Of a DNA stretch of 64,000 nucleotides, positions 56,412-64,000 are shown piece by piece. Below the pieces are notes generated by a model, which was not told where the DNA came from, did not search any database, and saw nothing but the letters and a program-made list of their open reading frames with translations. A program made the position numbers and the translations under genes. This DNA is from Sphingosinicella microcystinivorans (GTDB taxonomy: Bacteria > Pseudomonadota > Alphaproteobacteria > Sphingomonadales > Sphingomonadaceae): the NCBI RefSeq assembly GCF_003634215.1, contig NZ_RBWX01000008.1, forward strand, positions 372,001-436,000, written 5' to 3'. Positions within the stretch are counted from its first letter, which is position 1; each line of letters begins with the position of its first letter.

Positions 56412-59400
56412 TCAGAAGTGCATCGCCAGCGACATCGTGAGCGCGTCGTTCGCGTAGCCCGAGCCGCCCTCGCGGTCGTAGTTGACGCCAAGCGCCGTGC
56501 GGCCGCCGACGTAGTTCGCGCTCGCGCCCGCGCGCCAGCCGCTGTCGAGCGAGGACTTCGATTCGAGGTAGAACGCCGCGCCGGTGGCGAGGAACTGGCC
56601 CTTGGTGGCGATCATCGTGTCGCCCGCAAGGCGGTAGATGTAGGCGCCGCGCATCTCCAGCCACAGCTCGCCGTCGCCCAGCGGGATGCCGTAGCCGAGC
56701 GCCAGTTTCGACGTGCCGCGCACGAGATCGAACGACACGCTGTCGATATCGAGGTTGAGCGCGTCCGCGCCGTCCTCGGTGTAGCCGTCCTGCTTCACCT
56801 TCAGGAAATTGATGTTGTTGCTGGGCGTGAACCGCAGCCGCTTGCCGAGCGGCATTTCGTAGCCGACGGTGAGGTTGCCCGAAAGCTGCGAGCCTGAGAA
56901 CTTCGCCTCCGCCTCACGGTCCAGCCCGCCGAAGGTGATAACGCGGCGGCTGCGATAGTCGTTCATCGCATAGCCCGCGGTCGCATCCACGAACAGGCGG
57001 CCGAAGCGGACCGTCGTGTAGATGTCGCCCTGCAGGTTCTTCACGACGAGCGGGCTGTCCGAAAGCCCGTCCGGATCGATCTCGCTCGAAATGTAGCTGA
57101 GGCCGACGCCGACCGCAGCCTTCTCGCCGACGAGATAATCGCCGCCGATGGTGAGGCCGTAGGAGTTGCCGTCGAAGGCCGGGTCGTTGTCCCGCTCCTT
57201 CTTGCTGAAGAAGTTGCCGGTCTGCTGGACCCACACACCGAAGCGGGCGCGCTCCACCGCGTCGATGCCGCCGCCGTGGAACGATTGGCGGATCGTCTGC
57301 ATCCGGTGGCCGAGCACGCCGAAGCCGGCGTCCTGATTGGCGATGAGCACGCGCGCCGCGGCGCTGCCGAACGTCGTCGGCGTCATCTGGCGGACGGCGG
57401 CCTGCACCGAGGCTTCATCGCGAAGCGCATTCACTGCGCTCGTCAGCGCCTGCTCCTCGCTGAGCGCACCGATCGAAGCTTCGTAGATCTTGCTGTATTC
57501 GCTGCTGAGGCCGAGTTCGCTGCCGCCCTTGCGCCGAAGGTCGATGCTGATCGAGTCGGCGTCCACGGCCACGTCGTCGACGGCGTAGATGTAAGGCACG
57601 CTGTCGGCGGTGAGGATCGTTCCGGGGTGATCGGTCGTGAGGCCGCCGCCCGCGGTGAGGACGTCGATCGTCCGCTCGCCTGCCAGCAGATCGGTGATGT
57701 TGAGCTCTATCGTGCTCGTGCCCGTGAAATTTGCCGCACCCGCGACATTAATCCCGGTGAAATCCGTGCCGACGTCGAGGATGATCTTGGAGGCGCCGGA
57801 CGCGTTCAGGGTCTGGAGCGAGAGACTGTTCTGTCCCGAGAGATCGAGCGTGCCGCCGGTCATGCCGAGCGCAAGCGTGCCGCCGGTTGCGGAGAGGCCG
57901 CCGGTAACCGTGCCGCCGCTGATATTGAGCGCGTTGGTGCCGCCGCCGAAGCTGATGGCGCCAGTGACCGTCCCGCCCGTGACGTTCATCGTGTCGCTGC
58001 CCACGCCGAGGCGCACCGCGCCATCGATCGTGCCGGAGTTGGTGAGCGTGACACCCGTGCCGTTCGCCGACGTGTCGATCGCGTAAGCAGTGACATTTTC
58101 GCCGCTGAAGCCCGTCGCGTCGATCGTGCCGCTGTTCGTGATCGTGGAGACGTTTCCGGCCGAATAGATACCATAAGCGGTCCGGTTGTTGCCGTTCGCC
58201 GTCACCTCGATCGTGCCGCTGTTCGTCACGGTATTCACGGTCGCGCCCGCATCGACGCGGATGCCGTAGGCGTTGCCGCCCACACCGAAGGTGCCGTCGC
58301 TGTTCGAGGTGCGGTTGCCGCGCACGGTGATGCGGCCGCCGTTCACGATATCGGGGGCGATGCCGCCGCTTCCCACGCGAATCCCGCTCGCTGCCGCATC
58401 GATCGCGGAGGCGGTGACGCTGGAGCCCGACTGGTTGTTGATGCCGCCGCCGACACTCGCCGTGAAGCCATTGCCGCCCACCACGCGAATCGCATCGGTC
58501 TCGCGGCCCGCGGTGCTGCCGCTGGCCGTGATCGCCGAGCGGTTGACGATGCCATAGGCGTCAGCGCCCGTGCCGACATTGCCGACAACGGTGTTCGCCG
58601 TACCTGTCGCACCGGGCGACACCAGGATCGCCGGCGCGCCGCCGAGCGCCGCAACGTTACCCGCAACAAGCGTGTGCTTCGTCGTATCGACGTCGGCCGG
58701 CGCAACACGATTGCCGTTGGAATCCACATAATAGCGATCGTTGACGAAGCCGCCCCCGACCGTGCCGGAGATGAGGACGCTCGCCTTGCCTGCCACGGCG
58801 GGCACGACAGTACCGTCCGAAGTCGTCGATTGCGCCTGGCCCGTACCAATGGTGCCCGCGTTCGCGATACCGCCGCCGACCGTGCCGGTCACCGCAAGCG
58901 CGGTGCCGTCTGCGCCGGTGGCGGAAACACCGCCGGTGACCTTCACGTTGCCGGTGACTTCGCCCGACACCGAAACCGCAGTGGAGCGCGCGCCCGTCAC
59001 GGAAACGCCATTCACGCCGAGGTTGCCATTGAGACGCGAGGTGACCGAGACGCCGTAAGAGTCCGTGCCGCCCACCGTGATCGAGCTGCCGCCGCCGCTC
59101 ACCACATTGCCCGTGAACGCGCCCGCGCCGCCGATCAACAGGCCGACGTTGTTGGTGCCGACCGCATTGCTCGCGCCGGTGCCCGTCACCTGGATCGTGC
59201 CGTTGTTGGTGATCGTGCCCGAAAGCCCGCCAGCAGGTGCCACGACCGCGACACCGGTGCCGTTCGACTGCGTCGTCGTCTTCACGGTGCGCGAGGCGTT
59301 CACCGTCACGCTGTTGCTGGAATCGACCGTGATCGCCGTTCCGCTGGAAACGTCGACGGTGCCGTCGACGATGACATTGCCCGGCCCGCTGTTGGCGTTG

Positions 59401-59537
59401 GACGTCGTGATCGGCGTGTTGCGCGTGCCTGTAACGGTCAGGTCCGCTGCGACGGCCGGCCCGGCGGCGAGCGCAATCAGGGAAACGCCGGCGCAGATGT
59501 TGGCGGCGAAAGACGAGGTGACGCGGAACGTGCTCAT
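56412..59537 (-). CDS. Autotransporter outer-membrane beta-barrel protein
   Basis: A 1041-residue type V secreted protein. Signal peptide (residues 1-30, AVAAD), then a passenger of about 700 residues rich in Gly, Thr, Ser, Asn and Val with recurring 'TNSGTI' and 'VTGTV' units, the pattern of a right-handed beta-helix. The C-terminal autotransporter domain starts near residue 770 ('[15 protein letters not shown]') and ends in 'LAMHF' with terminal Phe. The passenger has no enzyme motif I can see, so an adhesin or surface layer role is likely. Transcribed from 59537; glyQ starts 80 bp beyond its stop. Confidence 0.93.
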   Translation of the reverse strand: MSTFRVTSSFAANICAGVSLIALAAGPAVAADLTVTGTRNTPITTSNANSGPGNVIVDGTVDVSSGTAITVDSSNSVTVNASRTVKTTTQSNGTGVAVVAPAGGLSGTITNNGTIQVTGTGASNAVGTNNVGLLIGGAGAFTGNVVSGGGSSITVGGTDSYGVSVTSRLNGNLGVNGVSVTGARSTAVSVSGEVTGNVKVTGGVSATGADGTALAVTGTVGGGIANAGTIGTGQAQSTTSDGTVVPAVAGKASVLISGTVGGGFVNDRYYVDSNGNRVAPADVDTTKHTLVAGNVAALGGAPAILVSPGATGTANTVVGNVGTGADAYGIVNRSAITASGSTAGRETDAIRVVGGNGFTASVGGGINNQSGSSVTASAIDAAASGIRVGSGGIAPDIVNGGRITVRGNRTSNSDGTFGVGGNAYGIRVDAGATVNTVTNSGTIEVTANGNNRTAYGIYSAGNVSTITNSGTIDATGFSGENVTAYAIDTSANGTGVTLTNSGTIDGAVRLGVGSDTMNVTGGTVTGAISFGGGTNALNISGGTVTGGLSATGGTLALGMTGGTLDLSGQNSLSLQTLNASGASKIILDVGTDFTGINVAGAANFTGTSTIELNITDLLAGERTIDVLTAGGGLTTDHPGTILTADSVPYIYAVDDVAVDADSISIDLRRKGGSELGLSSEYSKIYEASIGALSEEQALTSAVNALRDEASVQAAVRQMTPTTFGSAAARVLIANQDAGFGVLGHRMQTIRQSFHGGGIDAVERARFGVWVQQTGNFFSKKERDNDPAFDGNSYGLTIGGDYLVGEKAAVGVGLSYISSEIDPDGLSDSPLVVKNLQGDIYTTVRFGRLFVDATAGYAMNDYRSRRVITFGGLDREAEAKFSGSQLSGNLTVGYEMPLGKRLRFTPSNNINFLKVKQDGYTEDGADALNLDIDSVSFDLVRGTSKLALGYGIPLGDGELWLEMRGAYIYRLAGDTMIATKGQFLATGAAFYLESKSSLDSGWRAGASANYVGGRTALGVNYDREGGSGYANDALTMSLAMHF

Positions 59538-59762
59538 GGGGCCCTTTCAGATACTGCCAGCAGCGTCATGCATGACCGGGAACCCACCCCACTCGGGCCC
59601 ATCGGAACGCCGCACGATACCGCCTCCCTGGCGCTTCAAAACGCCTTGTGGCGGATAGGGCCAAGCCCTGCCGTCGTCAATCGCCCCATACCTGACGAAG
59701 CCGCCAGCGTGTCTTTATGCAACAGCTTTTGATAGCCTCCGCGTGGGAGGACCGGAACCACA
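59538..59762. other. Divergent promoter region, no gene
   Basis: A 225-bp gap between the divergently read autotransporter and acyl-CoA ligase genes. It contains a perfect 12-bp palindrome, GTCATGCATGAC (59565-59576), close to the autotransporter start. GGGAGG precedes the ligase ATG. I see no further structure. Confidence 0.5.
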
Positions 59763-61277
59763 ATGCACCCGTATGTTTTTGCCGATAAGACCCCAGACAA
59801 GACCGCGATCGTCATCGCCGAAACCGGCGAAACGCTCACCTACAGAGCGCTCGAGGCGCTTTCGAACCGGGTCGCACAGCTGATCCGCGCGCACGGTCTG
59901 AAGCGCGGCGACGTGATCGCGCTGATGATGGAAAACTGTCTGGAGTTCATCCCGATCTGCTGGGGCGCGCAGCGCTCCGGCATCGTCTTCACAGCGATGT
60001 CGACCAAGCTCACGCTGGATGAGGCACAGTATATCCTCGCAGATTCCGCAGCGAAGATGCTGCTTGCGAGCCCCGGCCTCGCCGACATCGCGGCGCAGCT
60101 GGCAGTGCCCGGTCCGCGCTTTTCCGTCGGCGGCGCGATTCCCGGCTTCGAAGACTTCGGCGCTGCCGTCGCCGCAATGCCGGATACGCGCATCGCCGAC
60201 GAATCGCAGGGCCGCGACATGCTCTATTCCTCGGGCACCACCGGCCGCCCCAAGGGCGTAATCGGGCCGCTTTCCGAAGGCCCTATCGACGAGGAGAGCC
60301 CGCTCTTCGTGCTGACGAAGATGATCTACCGTTTCGACGAGAACATGATCTATCTGTCGCCCGCCCCCCTCTATCACGCGGCACCGCTGCGCTATTCAAT
60401 GTCGGTGCACCGCGCGGGCGGCACGCTCGTCGTGATGAAGAAGTTCGATCCGGAGCGCTATCTCGCGCTTGTCGAACAATACCGCGTCACGCACACGCAG
60501 CTCGTGCCGACGATGTTCGTGCGGATGCTGAAGCTGCCTGATGAGACCCGCGCGCGCTACGACCTCTCCAGCCTCAGGATCGCGATCCATGCAGCCGCGC
60601 CCTGTCCCGTGGAGGTCAAACGCCGCATGATCGACTGGTGGGGCGAGACGATCTACGAATATTACGCCTCCACCGAAAGCGCCGGCTTCTGCGCCGTCGG
60701 TCCGCAGGAATGGCTGAAGAAGCCGGGAACGGTGGGCCGTTCGCTCCTCGGCGAGATTCGCATTCTCGACGAGGACGACAATGTGCTGCCGCCGGGGCGC
60801 GAGGGCCGCATCTACTTCGCGGGCGGCGGCGAGTTCGCCTATCACAACGATCCCGAGAAGACGAAAAGCGTCCAGCACAAGGAACACGGCGCCACCTTCG
60901 GCGACATCGGCTATCTCGACGAGGACGGCTATCTCTTCCTTACCGACCGCGCCGCCTACATGATCATCACCGGCGGCGTGAACGTCTATCCGCAGGAAGC
61001 CGAGAATGTGCTCGTCATGCATCCCAAGGTGTCGGACGTCGCCGTATTCGGCGTGCCCCACGAGGAGATGGGCGAGGAGGTGAAGGCAGTCGTGCAGCCG
61101 CGCGACTGGGCAGATGCGGGGCCGGACCTGGAAGCCGAGCTCATCGCCTTCACCCGCGCGCACCTCAGCCATGTCAAATGCCCGCGCTCGGTCGATTTCG
61201 AGGCTGAGCTGCCGCGTCATGACACGGGCAAGCTCTACAAGCGCCTGCTCAAGGACCGTTACGCACGGAAACAATGA
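59763..61277 (+). CDS. AMP-dependent acyl-CoA synthetase/ligase
   Basis: A 504-residue adenylate-forming enzyme that activates a carboxylic acid as acyl-AMP and then acyl-CoA. Motifs: phosphate loop 'YSSGTTGRPKG', 'YEYYASTES' (A5), 'FGDIGYLDEDGYLFLTDR' (A7-A8) and the C-terminal Lys in 'HDTGKLYKR'. 'LSPAPLYHAAPLRYSM' is common in long-chain and CoA-ligase subgroups of sphingomonads. Substrate not decidable; it may work with the crotonases or the CoA-transferase of this window, but they are far apart. Confidence 0.9.
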   Translation: MHPYVFADKTPDKTAIVIAETGETLTYRALEALSNRVAQLIRAHGLKRGDVIALMMENCLEFIPICWGAQRSGIVFTAMSTKLTLDEAQYILADSAAKMLLASPGLADIAAQLAVPGPRFSVGGAIPGFEDFGAAVAAMPDTRIADESQGRDMLYSSGTTGRPKGVIGPLSEGPIDEESPLFVLTKMIYRFDENMIYLSPAPLYHAAPLRYSMSVHRAGGTLVVMKKFDPERYLALVEQYRVTHTQLVPTMFVRMLKLPDETRARYDLSSLRIAIHAAAPCPVEVKRRMIDWWGETIYEYYASTESAGFCAVGPQEWLKKPGTVGRSLLGEIRILDEDDNVLPPGREGRIYFAGGGEFAYHNDPEKTKSVQHKEHGATFGDIGYLDEDGYLFLTDRAAYMIITGGVNVYPQEAENVLVMHPKVSDVAVFGVPHEEMGEEVKAVVQPRDWADAGPDLEAELIAFTRAHLSHVKCPRSVDFEAELPRHDTGKLYKRLLKDRYARKQ

Positions 61278-61334
61278 CGCGCAAAGGAAACGGGGGCGCC
61301 GCACCGGACGCCCCCGAGGCCATTCAGTCCATGC

Positions 61335-62129
61335 TCAGCCGCGACGACGGCGCCGCAGGCCCACACCGAGAAGGCCGAGCCCGAACAGGCCCATCATTCC
61401 GGGTTCCGGCACATCGACGACCGGCGGTTCGGGATCGGGATCCGGCGCGACATCTTCCGTGATGCCCGCATAAAGCACGAAGCTCTGGCTGTAATTGTAG
61501 AATCCGAACGACCCGTTGTCGAACGCGGCAAGCCCAGCTTCGGCAGCCGTCAGGCTCAGCTCCAGAACGCCGCCCACCTTCACCTGAATGAGGTCCGGCA
61601 GGAAGATCAGATCGAACGTATATTCGGCATTGTCGTCCCAACCGGTGGAGCCGAGCGTCGTCCCCCGCTTCAGTTCGTTCACGACGCCTTCGTGGCCCCA
61701 GAAATCGTATTCGGACGCTGCGGCCGCGTTTCCGGAAACGTGGGAGATGGACAGCCCCTCGTACGCCATATTGCCGGAGAACTGATCCGCCTGTTTCCAG
61801 TCGATCAGGATGAAATTGGCACTCAACGAATTGATTTCGCCGTCGCTGTAGCCGAGCACGAAGCCGACATAATCGTCGTCACCCGTCGTCGTGACCTTGA
61901 TCGAGCCGGAGAGCGCAAGGCCCTGCGCGCTGGCACCGTCCTTGAAGAAGATCGTCGGCAGCCCGTTCACGGTCTGCAACACTGAATCGTTTCCGGGCTG
62001 CACAGCCCAGTTTGCATTCCCGGCCACATCGTCGAGTACGTCAGCCTGCCACCCCGTGAGGTCGACAGGGGCAGCGATTGCCGGTGTTGTCAGCAGCGCC
62101 GACGCACAGGCCAATAATTTCAAGCGCAT
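61335..62129 (-). CDS. PEP-CTERM protein with thrombospondin-C-like domain
   Basis: A 264-residue exported protein. Signal peptide (MRLKLLACASALLTTPAIAA), then a beta-sandwich domain of about 200 residues. 'GDDDYVGFVLGYSDG' and 'LIDWKQADQF' closely recall the thrombospondin/COMP C-terminal lectin-like fold (which has 'DDYAGFVFGYQ' and 'MWKQ'). The C-terminus has an Asp/Pro linker and a PEP-CTERM signal: VPEP, hydrophobic helix, then RRRRR. Exosortase would process it at the cell surface. Start ATG at 62129 after GGGGACG. Second PEP-CTERM protein in the window. Confidence 0.82.
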   Translation of the reverse strand: MRLKLLACASALLTTPAIAAPVDLTGWQADVLDDVAGNANWAVQPGNDSVLQTVNGLPTIFFKDGASAQGLALSGSIKVTTTGDDDYVGFVLGYSDGEINSLSANFILIDWKQADQFSGNMAYEGLSISHVSGNAAAASEYDFWGHEGVVNELKRGTTLGSTGWDDNAEYTFDLIFLPDLIQVKVGGVLELSLTAAEAGLAAFDNGSFGFYNYSQSFVLYAGITEDVAPDPDPEPPVVDVPEPGMMGLFGLGLLGVGLRRRRRG

Positions 62130-62228
62130 TTTTCGTCCCCTTCCAGCGGACGCGAACCAGCACGCGCCCTCTTTGGGCAGTGAATGCAGGATCGATGCCA
62201 AGGCTGGCTTTCCTATATTTTCAAAGAG

Positions 62229-62258
62229 AAAATAATAATCCTTTTTGAAAATTATTTT
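62229..62258. promoter_or_regulatory. AT-rich inverted repeat in divergent intergenic region
   Basis: AAAATAAT (62229-62236) and ATTATTTT (62251-62258) form a perfect 8-bp inverted repeat in a strongly A/T-rich stretch (about 62210-62275) within otherwise GC-rich DNA. It lies between the PEP-CTERM gene and the TraB/GumN gene, which are divergent, so promoters or a regulator site are likely. The remaining bases of 62130-62319 show no gene. Confidence 0.4.
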
Positions 62259-62319
62259 GATTCTGTAAGAAATTCCGACGGTTCTGGCAGAGCCCCGACC
62301 GCATCACTATGTTCCCCTC

Positions 62320-63243
62320 ATGATATCGCGATTGAAAGCGGCGCTCGGCGCCTTCATGCTCATCGCCTGCACGGCGCAGTCCCCAGGAAAAGCACAGGAG
62401 GAAGCCCCGCCGGCATCCGCTGGCGCTTCTGTCGCGAAAGGTCCGGCGCTGTGGGCGGTGAAGGACGCCGACACGACGATCTATCTGTTCGGCACGATCC
62501 ACATGCTGCCCGAAGGCACCGAGTGGCTTGTGCCGCCGATCGCGAAGGCGTTCGATGCCGCCGATACGCTCGTACTCGAGGTGCTCGGCACCACCGATCC
62601 GAAGGTAACGACACCGATCATCCTCAAGATGGGCTACACGCCCGGCCTGCCGCCGCTCGCCGAGCGCGTTCCGGCCGACGAGCGCGACGAGCTTGCCGCC
62701 GCCATCACGCACGCGGGTGTTCCGCCACAGGCGCTTGATGCGATGGAAACCTGGCTTGCCAGCATGTCGCTCTCCACCGCGCGCATCCAGAAGCTCGGCT
62801 ACGGTATCGAGGGCGGCGTCGAATATCAGCTGTCCGCGCGCGCCACTGCGCAGCGCAAGCGGATCGAGGCGCTGGAGACGATGACCGAGCAGCTCGGCTT
62901 CTTCGATACGCTGCCGGAGGCCGAACAGCGCGCGCTCCTCGTCAACTCCCTCGACGACATCGATGAGATCGACACCGTCATCAAAAACGCCGTGAAGAGC
63001 TGGCAGGCGGGCGATGTCGACGCGGTCGCCGCGCTGCTTGAGGACGACACGCGCGATTCCCCCGGCCTCGCCAAGCGGCTGCTCACCGACCGCAATCTCA
63101 ACTGGGCAAACTGGATCGAGAAGCGCCTCGAAACCACGCCGGGCACCGTATTCATCGCCGTCGGCAGCGGGCACCTTGCGGGCAAGGACAGCGTGCAATC
63201 GATGCTGGAGGCGAAGGGCCTCAAGGTCGAGCGGCTGAACTAA
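62320..63243 (+). CDS. TraB/GumN family protein (putative lipoprotein)
   Basis: A 307-residue protein with an N-terminal lipoprotein-like signal ('LGAFMLIAC'). The TraB/GumN domain has '[16 protein letters not shown]' (conserved GTIH) at the start and '[15 protein letters not shown]' (conserved GxxH) near the end, plus 'LVLEVLG'. The family is related to Tiki metalloproteases by fold; two conserved His and acidic residues suggest metal binding. Actual activity in bacteria is unknown. Confidence 0.88.
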   Translation: MISRLKAALGAFMLIACTAQSPGKAQEEAPPASAGASVAKGPALWAVKDADTTIYLFGTIHMLPEGTEWLVPPIAKAFDAADTLVLEVLGTTDPKVTTPIILKMGYTPGLPPLAERVPADERDELAAAITHAGVPPQALDAMETWLASMSLSTARIQKLGYGIEGGVEYQLSARATAQRKRIEALETMTEQLGFFDTLPEAEQRALLVNSLDDIDEIDTVIKNAVKSWQAGDVDAVAALLEDDTRDSPGLAKRLLTDRNLNWANWIEKRLETTPGTVFIAVGSGHLAGKDSVQSMLEAKGLKVERLN

Positions 63244-63350
63244 GCCGAATCCCTTGCATTTCCGCGCTTCGGCGTGTAGGGGCACCGCTTCCCGAGCGGC
63301 TGGTCATCCCTGGAGGCGGCCGCGGGGATCGAGAAAATGGAGAAATACAC

Positions 63351-63974
63351 ATGAGTGAAGCGCTGAAGCTCGCGGCTGAAGCGCGCGACCGGGCAGGCAA
63401 GGGAGCCTCCCGTGCAATCCGTCGCGAAGGCCGCGTACCCGCCGTGATTTACGGCAACAAGAAGGAACCCGTGCAGGTCCACGTCGAGGCGAAAGCCCTT
63501 GTGAAGCTGCTCCAGACCGGTCACTTCCTCAGCTCCGTGGTGGAGCTGGAAGTCGGCGGCAAGACGGAGCGCACGCTGCCGCGTGACGTACAGTTCCACC
63601 CGGTCACGGATCGTCCGATCCACGTCGACTTCCTGCGCCTGTCGAAAGACGCGCGCGTTACGGTCGCCGTTCCGGTGCGCTTCACCGACGAAGAAGAATC
63701 GCCCGGCATCAAGCGCGGCGGCGTTCTCAACATCGTCCGCCACGAAGTCGAGCTGGTCTGCCCGGCCGATGCGATCCCGGACGAGATCGTGGCGTCGCTG
63801 AAGGGTCTCGATGTGGGCGAATCGCTGCACATCTCCGCCTTCAATCTCTCGGCAAAGCTGAAGCCGGTGATCGACGACCGCGACTTCACCGTCGCCACCA
63901 TCGTCGCGCCGTCGGCGCTGCGCTCGAGCGAAGATGCCGAATCCGCCGCCGAGGGCGAAGGCGAAGCCGCCTGA
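63351..63974 (+). CDS. rplY: 50S ribosomal protein L25 (general stress protein CTC type)
   Basis: A 207-residue 5S rRNA-binding protein with an N-terminal L25 domain ('[25 protein letters not shown]', '[18 protein letters not shown]') and a C-terminal TL5/CTC beta domain ('[34 protein letters not shown]'). An acidic Ala/Glu tail closes the protein. GGAG lies 8 nt before the ATG. In alphaproteobacteria pth usually follows; the window ends 26 bases after this gene. Confidence 0.97.
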   Translation: MSEALKLAAEARDRAGKGASRAIRREGRVPAVIYGNKKEPVQVHVEAKALVKLLQTGHFLSSVVELEVGGKTERTLPRDVQFHPVTDRPIHVDFLRLSKDARVTVAVPVRFTDEEESPGIKRGGVLNIVRHEVELVCPADAIPDEIVASLKGLDVGESLHISAFNLSAKLKPVIDDRDFTVATIVAPSALRSSEDAESAAEGEGEAA

Positions 63975-64000
63975 TCTTAGAACGCCCGGCCTTCGCGCCG

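Noticed and set aside
56412-59537. Repeated units in the autotransporter DNA as a CRISPR-like array
   Set aside because: Units are degenerate, unevenly spaced and in frame with a protein.
57276-59732. 818-codon plus-strand open frame over the autotransporter
   Set aside because: Antisense shadow of a Gly/Thr-rich passenger; composition is Arg/Asp/Ala repeats only.

Overview
The window is GC-rich and densely coding, with many 1-8 nt gene overlaps, and looks like a chromosomal segment of an alphaproteobacterium. The order ispH-thrB-rnhA, a split glycine decarboxylase behind a tandem glycine riboswitch, a cpaABCDEF/tadBC locus, PEP-CTERM proteins with Arg-rich tails, a coiled-coil putative porin and a CTC-type L25 together suggest Sphingomonadales. 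That placement is inference from gene content, not from a marker-gene search. No rRNA, tRNA, CRISPR array or insertion sequence was seen.

Layout. 1-6162: a phosphorus-scavenging block with the C-terminal end of a TonB-dependent receptor, a PhnD/PhnC/PhnE-type ABC importer and a Tat-exported phospholipase C. 6159-9081: a 2-oxoacid dehydrogenase E1/transketolase-like enzyme divergent from an Lrp/AsnC regulator, resembling the MdeB/MdeR pair of methionine catabolism. 9089-10807: an AT-richer islet holding two overlapping genes of unknown function; one carries a HEPN RNase motif and both share a related domain. This is the best candidate for an undescribed system. 10819-15305: LysR regulator, malate synthase G with a clear terminator, and a porin. 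15302-18033: a PepSY/response regulator/histidine kinase operon divergent from a second small PepSY protein. A direct repeat between them recurs upstream of the porin.

18140-25910: two convergent crotonases and a long minus-strand run, xseB-ispA-coaD-ppiase-queA-lipoprotein-tgt, which includes two queuosine-tRNA enzymes. 25907-31685: gcvT-gcvH-methyltransferase-gcvPA-gcvPB, read on the minus strand from a tandem glycine riboswitch. 31761-37876: lipoprotein, ispH-thrB-rnhA, a PEP-CTERM protein, an FAD oxidoreductase and an alpha/beta hydrolase. 37925-46492: a Tad/Flp pilus assembly operon that lacks its pilin and the TadE/F/G genes in this window.

46500-64000: CaiB-type CoA-transferase, a membrane-anchored helix-hairpin-helix protein, a lipoprotein, a GST-like protein, a DUF1254/DUF1214 pair, pyruvate phosphate dikinase, glycyl-tRNA synthetase beta and alpha (the beta gene carries an in-frame palindromic repeat), an autotransporter, an acyl-CoA ligase, a PEP-CTERM protein with a thrombospondin-C-like domain, a TraB/GumN protein and ribosomal protein L25. 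No gene-free stretch exceeds 300 bases except the riboswitch leader at 31434-31760.
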